Shown: positions 17,599 to 27,066 of the stretch, in pieces
Layout: every line of letters starts with the position of its first letter
How positions within the stretch are numbered: the stretch's first letter is position 1
DNA from: Chitinophagaceae bacterium UBA4411
Lineage (GTDB): Bacteria > Bacteroidota > Bacteroidia > Chitinophagales > Chitinophagaceae
Assembly (NCBI GenBank): GCA_002400415.1
Contig: DGQP01000009.1
Location: 310,001 to 374,000 of the forward strand
Length of the DNA stretch: 64,000 bases
Direction: 5' to 3'
The notes under the pieces: generated by a model
What the model saw: only the letters and a program-made list of their open reading frames with translations
Databases searched by the model: none
Told to the model about the DNA's origin: nothing
Position numbers and translations under genes: made by a program

Positions 17599-20442
17599 AT
17601 GGCAGAATTAAAACTTCCCAGATTATTAGCCGCCGCTAAGGAGTTCAACGTAGGACAAGATACGTTGATAGACTACCTTATAGGTAAAGGTTTTCCCAAA
17701 GATGAACTGAAGCCTACGTCCAAACTGACGGAAGATATGTACCGTGCCCTGCAGCAGGAGTTTCAGAGTGATAAAGCTGCCAAGATAAAGAGCGACCAGG
17801 TGGATCTTCCTAAAGGTGCAGCAGCAGAAGCCAAGAAGAAGAAAGAAGAAGAGGAGATCGTCTTTAAAAAAGAAGAGAAAAAAGCAGTTAAAAAAGAAGA
17901 GCCTAAACCGGAAGAAATACCTGTTGCCGCGGAAGAAGTGAAGCCGGCAGAAGAGCCAAAGAAAGAAGAAGAGGTAATCGTGAAAGTGGAAGCCCCGGAA
18001 ATAGAAAAGCCAAAAGTGCTTGATAAGATTGATCTGTCTGCTATTGATTCTTCCACCCGCCCCAAAAAACTGGTGAAGAAAAAAGAAGAAAAGCCGGCTG
18101 AAGAACCGGTAGCAGAGGAAGTACCGGCAGATATAAAGAAGAAAAAAACAAAGAAAGAAGAAGAAATTGAAGAGACAAAGAAAGAAGAGCTGCCCGTAGT
18201 TATTGAAGAGGTCAAAAGTGAAGAGGAAGATTTGCCTCCTGTAATTGAAAATATCGAAGTAGAAAAATTAACCGGCCCTAAAATACTTGGGAAAATTGAC
18301 CTGCCGGTTGATAATGACACAAGGCCGAAGAAAGACGAAAGCAGGAAGCGGAAACGTATCCCTATTGCTAAAAAGGATAATAAACAGGCAGCTGTCCCGG
18401 ATAAAGACAAACGTCAGGGCGGAGGCCCCGGTAACTTTAACAGGGACAATCGTGGGGGAAGAGGTCCGGGTGGAGGAGCTGGCGGCGGTCGTCGTGATAA
18501 CCGTACCCGTGAAGAGAAACTTATTGATGAAAAAGAAATTCAAAAAAAGATCCAGGAAACACAGGCCAAACTTTCCGGTGGTGGTGGCAAGGGCAAAAAC
18601 CTGAAAGCAAAACTGCGCCGTGAGAAAAGACAGGAAATGGCTGATGCCATGGGTGAGGGAGCAGATGATAATAAACTGCAGGTTACGGAATTTATCAGTG
18701 TCAGTGAACTGGCCAACCTGATGGATGTAAGCTTTGCTGATGTGATCAGTAAGTGTATGGGACTTGGTATCATGGTATCCATTAACCAGCGCCTGGATGC
18801 GGAAGTAATTGAGCTGGTAGCCAGCGAGTTTGGTTTTGATGTTGAGTTTATCAACATGGAAAAACAAATGGAGATGGAAGTGGAAGAAGATGAAGAAGAT
18901 ACAGCAGAAGAATTAAAACCCCGTTCACCAATTGTTACCATCATGGGTCACGTAGACCATGGTAAAACATCTTTACTTGACTATATCCGTAGTGCGAATG
19001 TGGTAGCAGGGGAGGCCGGAGGTATTACCCAGCACGTTGGAGCTTATCAGGTGGAATTGCCGAATGGCAAAGAGATTACTTTTCTGGATACGCCCGGTCA
19101 CGAGGCGTTTACAGCGATGAGGGCAAGGGGGGCGAAAGTTACCGATATAGCCGTGATAGTAATTGCTGCTGATGACGCAGTGATGCCGCAAACCCGTGAG
19201 GCGATCAGCCATGCGCAGGCAGCTGGTGTACCCATGATCTTTGCCATCAACAAAATAGATAAGGATGGGGCGAATCCGCAAAAAATATACGAGCAGTTAT
19301 CCCAAATGAACCTGCTGGTGGAAGAATGGGGTGGTAAATACCAAAGCCAGGAAATAGCAGCGAAAAAGGGACTGAATATTGATAAACTGCTGGATAAAAT
19401 TTTGCTGGAAGCCGAGATACTGGATCTTAAAGCGAACCCGGACAGGGAAGCCAGCGGAACCATTATTGAAGCTTCATTGGATAAAGGCCGTGGTTATGTA
19501 GCTACCTTACTGGTGGAAAACGGGACCTTAAGGGCAGGTGACCTGGTAGTGAGCGGGCAGCATTATGGTCGTGTGAAAGCCATGTTCAATGAAAGGAATA
19601 AAAAGCAGGACGAAGCGGGCCCCTCGGCACCAGCTGTTATATTGGGATTGAATGGTGCGCCACAGGCGGGTGAGAAATTTAAAGTATACGAGGATGAAGC
19701 CGAAGCCAAAGAGATCGCCAATCGTCGTGCTCAAATATTGAGAGAACAGGGTATCAGGGCCAAAAAGCATATCACGCTGGATGAGATTGGTCGTCGTCTT
19801 GCACTGGGGAACTTCAAAGAACTGAATGTGATTATTAAAGGTGATGTGGATGGTTCGGTAGAAGCCCTGAGTGATTCTTTACAGAAACTTTCGACAGAAG
19901 AAATCGCTGTAAGAGTATTATTGAAAGGGGTGGGCCAGATATCTGAAAGTGATGTCGTTTTGGCAACAGCATCCGATGCGGTGATTCTTGGTTTTAACGT
20001 TCGTCCATCCAGCCAGGCCAACAGGCTTGCGGAGAATGAAGGCGTGGAAATCAAATTATACTCTATCATCTATAACGCTATTGATGAGATCCGCAGTGCG
20101 ATGGAAGGAATGCTGGAACCCAAAATGCAGGAAAAAATTGTGGCAAATGTGGAAGTACGTGAAGTATTCCGCTTTGATAAGGCAACCGTTGCCGGCTGTT
20201 ATGTACGGGATGGAAAGATTAAGCGGGATTCGAAAATCCGCCTGATCAGGGATGGTATCGTTGTTTATCCTATCGGTGAAGGGACAGTGGCTGAACTGGC
20301 CTCCCTGAAGCGTTTCAAAGACGATGCAAAAGACGTGCAGGCCGGTATGGAATGTGGTTTAACGATCAAAAACTACAGCGATGTTAAGGTCGGTGATGTG
20401 GTTGAAGCCTACGAGGAGGAAGAAGTAAAACGTACATTATAA
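17599..20442 (+). CDS. infB: Translation initiation factor IF-2
   Basis: 947 residues. An N-terminal IF2_N helix bundle (LPRLLAAAKEFNVGQDTLIDYLIGKGF) is followed by a long low-complexity linker rich in Lys, Glu and Pro (about 60-260), a Gly/Arg stretch (about 270-300) and a second IF2_N domain (about 355-410). The GTPase domain begins near 447: GHVDHGKTS (G1), DTPGHE (G3), NKIDK (G4). Domains II, III and IV carry the fMet-tRNA-binding region to the C-terminus. It places initiator tRNA on the 30S subunit. The charged linker is typical of the phylum. Last gene of rimP-nusA-infB. Confidence 0.97.
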   Translation: MAELKLPRLLAAAKEFNVGQDTLIDYLIGKGFPKDELKPTSKLTEDMYRALQQEFQSDKAAKIKSDQVDLPKGAAAEAKKKKEEEEIVFKKEEKKAVKKEEPKPEEIPVAAEEVKPAEEPKKEEEVIVKVEAPEIEKPKVLDKIDLSAIDSSTRPKKLVKKKEEKPAEEPVAEEVPADIKKKKTKKEEEIEETKKEELPVVIEEVKSEEEDLPPVIENIEVEKLTGPKILGKIDLPVDNDTRPKKDESRKRKRIPIAKKDNKQAAVPDKDKRQGGGPGNFNRDNRGGRGPGGGAGGGRRDNRTREEKLIDEKEIQKKIQETQAKLSGGGGKGKNLKAKLRREKRQEMADAMGEGADDNKLQVTEFISVSELANLMDVSFADVISKCMGLGIMVSINQRLDAEVIELVASEFGFDVEFINMEKQMEMEVEEDEEDTAEELKPRSPIVTIMGHVDHGKTSLLDYIRSANVVAGEAGGITQHVGAYQVELPNGKEITFLDTPGHEAFTAMRARGAKVTDIAVIVIAADDAVMPQTREAISHAQAAGVPMIFAINKIDKDGANPQKIYEQLSQMNLLVEEWGGKYQSQEIAAKKGLNIDKLLDKILLEAEILDLKANPDREASGTIIEASLDKGRGYVATLLVENGTLRAGDLVVSGQHYGRVKAMFNERNKKQDEAGPSAPAVILGLNGAPQAGEKFKVYEDEAEAKEIANRRAQILREQGIRAKKHITLDEIGRRLALGNFKELNVIIKGDVDGSVEALSDSLQKLSTEEIAVRVLLKGVGQISESDVVLATASDAVILGFNVRPSSQANRLAENEGVEIKLYSIIYNAIDEIRSAMEGMLEPKMQEKIVANVEVREVFRFDKATVAGCYVRDGKIKRDSKIRLIRDGIVVYPIGEGTVAELASLKRFKDDAKDVQAGMECGLTIKNYSDVKVGDVVEAYEEEEVKRTL

Positions 20443-20451
20443 GATCAGTTG

Positions 20452-20486
20452 ATCAGCTGCGGGCAGATTAATTACCCGCAGCTGAT
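20452..20486 (+). terminator. Stem-loop after infB
   Basis: Perfect 12-bp stem (20452-20463 with 20475-20486), 11-base loop. The stem is strong but no T-run follows directly; a smaller GAGGG/CCCTC hairpin at 20496-20510 is followed by AAACTTTT. Together they probably end the infB transcript. Confidence 0.55.
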
Positions 20487-20561
20487 TCAGTATAAGAGGG
20501 CTTTCCCCTCAAACTTTTGTTAAATACGAGTGCGGAATCTGCTCCGTCATCCATAGGAAAT

Positions 20562-20569
20562 TACTTTTG
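20562..20569 (+). promoter_or_regulatory. -7 promoter element TACTTTTG before surA
   Basis: Exact match to TAnnTTTG, ending five bases before the surA ATG at 20575, so the transcript would be almost leaderless if this is used. No convincing -33 TTTG lies at the right distance. Confidence 0.4.
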
Positions 20570-20574
20570 AAGTC

Positions 20575-21951
20575 ATGCTTTACACAAAAAAAATAGTCAC
20601 TGCTTTTTTCCTGGCTCTTGGCTTTGCCGTAGCGGCTCAGGGGCAACCCCAAAAAGCAGTAGGTGATAAGATAGTTGCCATTGTTGGCGACCGCATCATT
20701 CTTCAGTCTGACATCAGGAACTCTATTTTGGATATGCAGCGGCAGGGCCAGACCATGCCCGACAGTGCAGAATGTTTACTGATGCAGCAGGCTGTTATTT
20801 CCAAAGTACTGATGTTGCAGGCAGAAAAAGATTCATTACCTGTTACGGACGAAGAAGTCGAAGCTGAACTGGAACAAAGGGTCCGCTATTTCATTAACCA
20901 GGTAGGTACACAGGAGGCCCTGGAAGAAATGGCCGGTAAAACTGTATACCAGATCAAAGATGATGCAAGGGAATCGGTCAAAGAAAGGAAATTGGCGGAT
21001 GCCATGCAGAAAAAAGTAGTGGAGAATGTGCGTATCACCCCAGTGGAAGTAAAAGCTTTTTTCGATAAAATACCTAGGGACAGTTTGCCCTTTTATGAGT
21101 CGCAATTAGAAATTGGCCAGATCGTTATTTATCCCAAAGCTTCACGGGACCTTGAGCAGTATATCGTAAGCGAGATGAATAATTACAAAAAGCAGATTGA
21201 AAGCAAACTAACCACTTTTTCTCAGCTGGCGATGAAAGTTTCGGAAGATCCGGGTAGTAAAGAGAGAGGCGGGTTGTACGAGATCAACCGGACAGAAAAA
21301 AGCTGGGATCCTGTTTTCTTATCTACTGCTTTCCGGTTGAAGGAAGGAGAAGTATCTGCGCCGGTCAAATCTAAATTCGGATATCATCTTATTACACTTG
21401 AACAACGCAACGGGGATAATGCCGTGGTTCGGCATATCCTTCGTATTCCGCCAGTTACTGATGATGAAATTAAACAAGCTATTGTTAAACTGGATAGTAT
21501 CCGTGCAAAAATTATTGCAGGAACAACCGGATTTAATGAAGCCGCTACAAAGCACAGCGATGATGAATCTGCCAAATTTCTCGGCCCTTTCCTGACCAGC
21601 AGGGATGGCTCTACATATGTTACTATTGATGAGCTGGACAAAGATATGGTGGCAATGATCAGCAAAATGAAAGTGGGCGATATCTCCCAGCCGACTCCTT
21701 TCCTGAGCGAGCAGGGTAAAAAAGGTGTCCGGATCATTTTCCTGAAATCAAGATCGGAACCACACCGGATGAATATGCGGGATGACTACAGCAGGATATC
21801 CCAGTTTGCGTTAGAAGAAAAGAAAGCCAAAACGCTTGATAAATGGATGAAAGCGATCATACCCACCTATTATATTATGGTGGATAATATATCAGCCGCA
21901 GAATGTCCCTTACTACAGAAATACAATACAACAGATACTAAGGGTTTTTAA
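20575..21951 (+). CDS. surA: Periplasmic peptidyl-prolyl isomerase SurA
   Basis: 458 residues with a signal peptide (cut after about residue 22, AAQGQ). The SurA N-terminal domain (VGDKIVAIVGDRIILQSDI, about 30-165) is followed by two parvulin-type rotamase domains: about 175-283 (LEIGQIVIYP ... GYHLITLEQR) and about 285-395 (RHILRIPPVTDDEIKQA). It chaperones unfolded outer-membrane proteins through the periplasm; loci with large SusC barrels depend on this route. It is separate from the infB operon by hairpins and has its own -7 element. Confidence 0.9.
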   Translation: MLYTKKIVTAFFLALGFAVAAQGQPQKAVGDKIVAIVGDRIILQSDIRNSILDMQRQGQTMPDSAECLLMQQAVISKVLMLQAEKDSLPVTDEEVEAELEQRVRYFINQVGTQEALEEMAGKTVYQIKDDARESVKERKLADAMQKKVVENVRITPVEVKAFFDKIPRDSLPFYESQLEIGQIVIYPKASRDLEQYIVSEMNNYKKQIESKLTTFSQLAMKVSEDPGSKERGGLYEINRTEKSWDPVFLSTAFRLKEGEVSAPVKSKFGYHLITLEQRNGDNAVVRHILRIPPVTDDEIKQAIVKLDSIRAKIIAGTTGFNEAATKHSDDESAKFLGPFLTSRDGSTYVTIDELDKDMVAMISKMKVGDISQPTPFLSEQGKKGVRIIFLKSRSEPHRMNMRDDYSRISQFALEEKKAKTLDKWMKAIIPTYYIMVDNISAAECPLLQKYNTTDTKGF

Positions 21952-21976
21952 TAAGGAATAAACCTGATTTTAATAG

Positions 21977-22004
21977 AAAGCCGCTACCCAAGTAGCGGCT
22001 TTTC
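21977..22004 (+). terminator. Intrinsic terminator after surA
   Basis: Perfect 11-bp stem (21977-21987 with 21992-22002), loop CCAA, the right arm ending in TTTT. Located 25 bases after the stop codon. Confidence 0.85.
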
Positions 22005-22118
22005 ACTTATTTAAAATTTCCGGCCACTAAACAAAACCAACTGTATTATTAATACTGCGGAATATGAATTAATTTTATACACTATGCAAAAAATCCGGTA
22101 AACACCAACTAAGGATAC

Positions 22119-25100
22119 ATGACCGACTTATTCCGTACAAAGGCGCTAAGCAAATACTTTCATCACTCAGGTCAGTTTTTTTATATACTTACTGATTTGC
22201 ACGGTGATTGCTTTTATATCAACCCCCTCTTTCTTCAATTGAACGGATTTTCGGGCACGGATGCTGAAGGAACCCCTTTTTCTGCGCTTATTCCGGTACC
22301 GGAAAAAAAGATATATCAGTCCATTATTCAGCAATGTTTTTTACAACCTGGTATTCCTTTTTTAGCGGATTTTCATCACCAGTTACCTGATAAAACCTTT
22401 AAGCATATTCGCTGGGAATTTCAAACTATCCTCAATGATAATGAAGAACCGGAAGCTGTTCAATGTATGGGTACCACCATCAGGGAAGTGCAACGGCAGG
22501 AGGAGAATAAAGAGGAAAGGCAGGGAGAGTGTTTTGAACGGTCCAAAGCATATGAACTGAGTGCGGAAGGAGTATGGAAACTGGAGCTTGAAATACCGGC
22601 CCGAACTGACTGGCCTGTTGAAAAAATCATTATGCATTGCCGGAATCACGGTTATATGACGGAGTGTAATGATAATATGGCCCGTATGTATGGTATGAAT
22701 AACGCGGAAGAAATGATAGGAATGAAAATGGAAAACGTAATGAACCTGGATGATCCCAAACAGGTGGACTTTCTTTCATCGTTTATCAACAACGGGTACA
22801 GGATTGCCAATGCGGAAACCCAGGAGTATGATGTAAATGGTAACAAACTGTTTTTCATTAATAACATGAATGGTATCGTGGAAGACGGGTTGTTGAAAAG
22901 GGTGTGGGGCACACAACAAGATATTACGCAAAAGAAAAAAGCAGAAGAGCAACTGTTGCGAAGCGAACTGTTTTATAAAAACCTCATCAGTGATTCTTTG
23001 GATGGAATTATTCTTACTGATACTAACGGGAACATTACGTTCTCATCTCCTTCGGTTGAGAATATACTGGGGTACCGGCCGGAGGATATCATTGGTACCA
23101 ATACATTTGATTACGCACACCCGGATGACCAGGCGGCAGCTTTATCAGCTTTCCGGGAAGAGGTACAAATGGAGCCTCAAACCAAGTTCATTGATATAAG
23201 GCTGAAAACAAAATATGGCCAGTGGCTTTGGTGTAATGTCCGGGGACATAATATGCTCTATAACCCGTATGTGGGAAGAATGGTTATCTATTTTACCGAT
23301 GATACATACCGGAAAAAAACAGAACATGCATTACGGGAAAGTGAAAACAGGTACAGGAACCAGGCCATGGTCCTAAGCAATGTAACAGATGTAATTGTTA
23401 CTGCAGACCTTGATTACAAGATTACTTCCTGGAATAAAATGGCAGAAGAAGCCACCGGTATTTGTGCGGAAGAAGCTATTGGTAAAGATTATAAGGAGGT
23501 TATTACTTTAGATTATTCGCCTTATTCCCGTGAGGAAGTGGCCGATATCCTTAACAACGCAGGGGTATGGAGAGGAGAGTCCTCATTCGCCAGCAATAAG
23601 ACCGGGGAAAAAAGAGTTCATCTTCATACGGTTTCATTGGTGTATGATGAGGCCGGGAATAAAAAAGGGATTCTTGTGGTGGGAAAAGATATTACTGAGC
23701 GAACAAAGATGGAAGCAAAACTACAGGAAAGTGAATCTTTTTACCGGAACCTGATCGCTAATTCCCTGGATGGAATTGTACTGACTGATAAGGCAGGAAG
23801 GGTTACGTATTGCAGTCCTTCAGCATTAAAAATATCCGGATACCCCAAAGATGAACTGGTGGGCCATCTTTTATTTGAGTTTATTCACCCGGAAGATATG
23901 CCAGTTGCAAAAGAGGCCTTTGCGGTTGAGGTTAAAAAAGGATCGCAGGTAAACTATGTTTTATTACGACTCAGGCATGCCAGTAAGGGGTGGGTCTGGA
24001 GTATGGTAAGAGGACATAATATGTTTAATAACCCCGGCATTAATGCCATGGCGATTTATTTTACAGATGACAGCCGGAGAAAAAATATCGAAGACAAGCT
24101 GCGGGATAGTGAGCAGCGGTTCCGGGATCTTATTGATAATTTGGGAACCGGCGTTGTGTTGCAGGATACAGAATCGCAAATGCTGATTTGTAATAAAGCC
24201 GCTTATACATTGATGGGCCTTACTGAAGACCAGTTACTGGGCCGGAGCTCATTTGATCCTTCGTGGAATGTGATACATGAAGACGGAACCAATTTTCCGG
24301 GTAATACACACCCGGTCCCTGTAGCTGTGACAACAAGAAAACCTGTCCGGGATATAGTAATGGGTGTTTATCGCCCGGTTACAAAAGACAGGGTATGGCT
24401 GTTGGTAAATGCAGATCCCATCCTGAATGAGAAAAATGAGATCATCCATGTTATTTGCACGTTTACAGATATTACGGAACGAAAGCGTTTGTCACAGCAA
24501 TTAGTGGAACAGGAAATACAAAAACAAAAGCAAATTACACAAGCAACTATTGACGGGCAGGAAAAAGAACGGCGGGAAATTGGTAAAGAACTGCATGATA
24601 ATATCAACCAGCATATTACCACCACCAGGCTTTACCTGGAAGTGGGTGAAGAAAAGGCAGCCGGGGAGATCAAAAAAATGATACAACGGGCACGGAAAGA
24701 GCTGACAGAAATATTCAATGTAGTCCGAAATCTTTCCCAATCGTTAGTTCCGCCGACCCTGGGGGATATTGGGCTGATTGAATCAATAAAGGATGTCTGT
24801 AATGCGCTGAAAATAACTCATAAGTTCAATGTAAGTTTCAACCACCGTTCTTTTACTGAAGACCTGTTGCCGGACAATATGAAGCTCATGTTGTTCCGGA
24901 TTTTCCAGGAACAAATCAATAATATAGTCCGGCATTCGGCTGCGGATACTATTCATATCAGGCTTATTGCCGATGCCGAAGAGGCCGAATTGACAATTAA
25001 TGATAATGGAAAGGGTGTTGATCTTTCCCAGGGTCGTAAAGGGCTGGGACTGACTAATATAACAAACAGGGCTGAATTGTTTAATGGGAAAGTTGCTATC

Positions 25101-25154
25101 AAAACCGCACCTGGTAAAGGGTTTATACTGGTGGTTACAGTACCCTTAAAATAA
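22119..25154 (+). CDS. Orphan multi-PAS sensor histidine kinase (HisKA_3 type)
   Basis: 1011 residues with no signal peptide or membrane helix, so a cytoplasmic sensor. About six PAS/PAC modules fill residues 1-800. Modules three (from residue 285) and five (from 541) are near-duplicates, sharing FY-NLI--SLDGI-LTD, RGHNM and YFTDD. The dimerisation helix has the HisKA_3 form seen in NarL-class kinases (EKERREIGKELHDNINQH, phospho-acceptor His826). A HATPase_c domain follows to the end (NNIVRHS, NDNGKGVD, GLGLTNITNRAEL). Such kinases usually work with a LuxR/NarL-type response regulator, but none is encoded on either side. The signal sensed is unknown. Confidence 0.9.
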   Translation: MTDLFRTKALSKYFHHSGQFFYILTDLHGDCFYINPLFLQLNGFSGTDAEGTPFSALIPVPEKKIYQSIIQQCFLQPGIPFLADFHHQLPDKTFKHIRWEFQTILNDNEEPEAVQCMGTTIREVQRQEENKEERQGECFERSKAYELSAEGVWKLELEIPARTDWPVEKIIMHCRNHGYMTECNDNMARMYGMNNAEEMIGMKMENVMNLDDPKQVDFLSSFINNGYRIANAETQEYDVNGNKLFFINNMNGIVEDGLLKRVWGTQQDITQKKKAEEQLLRSELFYKNLISDSLDGIILTDTNGNITFSSPSVENILGYRPEDIIGTNTFDYAHPDDQAAALSAFREEVQMEPQTKFIDIRLKTKYGQWLWCNVRGHNMLYNPYVGRMVIYFTDDTYRKKTEHALRESENRYRNQAMVLSNVTDVIVTADLDYKITSWNKMAEEATGICAEEAIGKDYKEVITLDYSPYSREEVADILNNAGVWRGESSFASNKTGEKRVHLHTVSLVYDEAGNKKGILVVGKDITERTKMEAKLQESESFYRNLIANSLDGIVLTDKAGRVTYCSPSALKISGYPKDELVGHLLFEFIHPEDMPVAKEAFAVEVKKGSQVNYVLLRLRHASKGWVWSMVRGHNMFNNPGINAMAIYFTDDSRRKNIEDKLRDSEQRFRDLIDNLGTGVVLQDTESQMLICNKAAYTLMGLTEDQLLGRSSFDPSWNVIHEDGTNFPGNTHPVPVAVTTRKPVRDIVMGVYRPVTKDRVWLLVNADPILNEKNEIIHVICTFTDITERKRLSQQLVEQEIQKQKQITQATIDGQEKERREIGKELHDNINQHITTTRLYLEVGEEKAAGEIKKMIQRARKELTEIFNVVRNLSQSLVPPTLGDIGLIESIKDVCNALKITHKFNVSFNHRSFTEDLLPDNMKLMLFRIFQEQINNIVRHSAADTIHIRLIADAEEAELTINDNGKGVDLSQGRKGLGLTNITNRAELFNGKVAIKTAPGKGFILVVTVPLK

Positions 25155-25178
25155 CAAAATAGTCTGCTTCTAATGGAT

Positions 25179-25186
25179 TACCTTTG
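25179..25186 (+). promoter_or_regulatory. -7 promoter element TACCTTTG before the purF-like gene
   Basis: Exact TAnnTTTG match 26 bases before the ATG at 25213. No clear -33 TTTG is visible. Confidence 0.45.
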
Positions 25187-25212
25187 CGGCTTCTCAAACA
25201 AAGGCGGCTTTC

Positions 25213-27060
25213 ATGAGTGACCCGATCAAACACGAATGCGGTCTTGCATTCATCAGGTTAAGGAAATCTTTCTCGTATTACCATCAGCAGTATGGCACCG
25301 TTTTATGGGGCCTTAATAAACTGTACCTGTTGATGGAAAAGCAGCACAACCGGGGACAGGATGGGGCTGGTGTCGCGGCTGTTAAGCTCGATGTGGAACC
25401 AGGTTACCCGTTCATGCAACGGATCCGGAGTAATGCACAACAGGCCATCGCCGATATTTTTCAGCAAATAGGAAAGGAGATTGAAGACCTGGAGCAGTAT
25501 CACCCGGACATCAAGAATCATCCCGGGCTGATGAAAGGTCATGTAAAATTTTTAGGAGAACTCCTACTGGGGCACCTCCGCTATGGTACACAAGGGAAAA
25601 ACAAACTGGAGTATTGCCACCCGTTTATCAACCGGGATACTATCCCTTCCCGCAACCTGGCGCTGGCGGGTAATTTTAACATCGTTAATTCGGATGAATT
25701 ATTTACGCTCATCGGCAAAGAGCCACATCCCAATATTCGTTTCAGTGATCTGGCCGCTATGATCGAGCTGATGTATACTTTTTTATGCAAAGAAGATGAG
25801 GCATCACCCGGCAAACTGGATATTAAAAAAGTGCTGAAAAAGACATTGCCCTTACTGGATGGTGGTTTTCATGTAGCTGGCATGACCGGTAACGGTATTG
25901 GTTTTGTTTTCCGTGATGCACACGGTATCCGGCCTTCTTACTATTATATCAATGACGAAGTGGTGGTAGCCGCTTCAGAAAGGGCAGCGATCCGTACGGC
26001 TTTTAATGTGGGGGAGAATGAAGTGCAGGAACTGATGCCGGGACAGGTATTAATTGTGGATGAAAACGGAGAGATAGAAATTGCGCAGGTACTGGAACCA
26101 AAAGAAAGAAAGGCCTGTAGTTTTGAACGTATCTATTTTTCCAGGGGCAGCGATGAAAAGATCTACCGCGAAAGAAATGCATTAGGGTATAACCTGAGTG
26201 AACCCGTTCTGGATGCAATTAATCATGATCTCAGAAACACTATCTTTTCATATATACCTAATACAGCAGAGACAGCATTCTTTGGAATGCTGAAAGGAAT
26301 GGAGGATTACCTGAGCAAGGTGAAAGTGGAGCGGATCATGAGCTGGGGGAAAGACTTTGATGAAGAGAAACTTGCAGAAATGGTGAATCGCCGTATCCGT
26401 ATTGAAAAGATTGCTATTAAAGATGTGAAGATGAGGACTTTTATTACGGAGGATTCCGGCCGTAATGAAATGGTGCAGCACGTTTATGATATCACGTATG
26501 GTACTGTCCGCCCCGGGCAGGATACACTGGTGGTAATCGATGATTCTATTGTGAGAGGAACCACCCTCAAAGAAAGTATCATCCGGATGCTGGCCCGGCT
26601 GAAGCCAAGGCGTATCATTATTGTTTCTTCCTCACCGCAGATACGTTACCCCGACTGCTACGGAATTGATATGAGTAAGATGGGCGACTTTATTGCTTTT
26701 AACGCAGCAGTGGAACTGATGAAAGAAAGGGGTATGCTGGACACACTGACAGAACTCCTTGAAAAATGTAAAGAGCTGCAGCGTAATAATAAGCTGCACA
26801 CTGAGAATGTAGTAAGGCATTTATATAAACCATTTACTGCAGAAGAAATATCGGCCAAGATAGCCCAACTAATCACTCCTCCCGGTTTGAATATACCTGT
26901 TGATGTGATTTTCCAGAGTATTGAAGACCTCCACAAAGCCTGTCCGAATAACCTGGGTGACTGGTATTTTACCGGTAACTACCCGACTCCCGGTGGTAAT
27001 AGAGTAGTAAATAAGGCTTTTATGAATTATATGGAAGGAAAGAATGTGAGAGGCTATTAA
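25213..27060 (+). CDS. Long-form amidophosphoribosyltransferase (PurF-like)
   Basis: 615 residues, against about 470-510 for ordinary PurF. The Ntn glutaminase domain comes first: the start SDPIKHECGL places the probable nucleophile Cys9 after a short propeptide, as in the B. subtilis enzyme, and KQHNRGQDGAG and HLRYGTQG match the fold. The phosphoribosyltransferase domain carries the PRPP loop VVIDDSIVRGTT (about 439-450). An insert near 75-110 and about 100 extra C-terminal residues account for the length. The first step of purine synthesis is the natural assignment. A second, shorter PurF often coexists in this phylum, so this may be a paralogue with a modified role. Confidence 0.8.
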   Translation: MSDPIKHECGLAFIRLRKSFSYYHQQYGTVLWGLNKLYLLMEKQHNRGQDGAGVAAVKLDVEPGYPFMQRIRSNAQQAIADIFQQIGKEIEDLEQYHPDIKNHPGLMKGHVKFLGELLLGHLRYGTQGKNKLEYCHPFINRDTIPSRNLALAGNFNIVNSDELFTLIGKEPHPNIRFSDLAAMIELMYTFLCKEDEASPGKLDIKKVLKKTLPLLDGGFHVAGMTGNGIGFVFRDAHGIRPSYYYINDEVVVAASERAAIRTAFNVGENEVQELMPGQVLIVDENGEIEIAQVLEPKERKACSFERIYFSRGSDEKIYRERNALGYNLSEPVLDAINHDLRNTIFSYIPNTAETAFFGMLKGMEDYLSKVKVERIMSWGKDFDEEKLAEMVNRRIRIEKIAIKDVKMRTFITEDSGRNEMVQHVYDITYGTVRPGQDTLVVIDDSIVRGTTLKESIIRMLARLKPRRIIIVSSSPQIRYPDCYGIDMSKMGDFIAFNAAVELMKERGMLDTLTELLEKCKELQRNNKLHTENVVRHLYKPFTAEEISAKIAQLITPPGLNIPVDVIFQSIEDLHKACPNNLGDWYFTGNYPTPGGNRVVNKAFMNYMEGKNVRGY

Positions 27061-27066
27061 TCTCCC

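Noticed and set aside
17763..18410. Minus-strand 215-codon Ser/Phe-rich frame
   Set aside because: It is the antisense shadow of the Lys/Glu-rich linker of IF-2; composition is an artefact.
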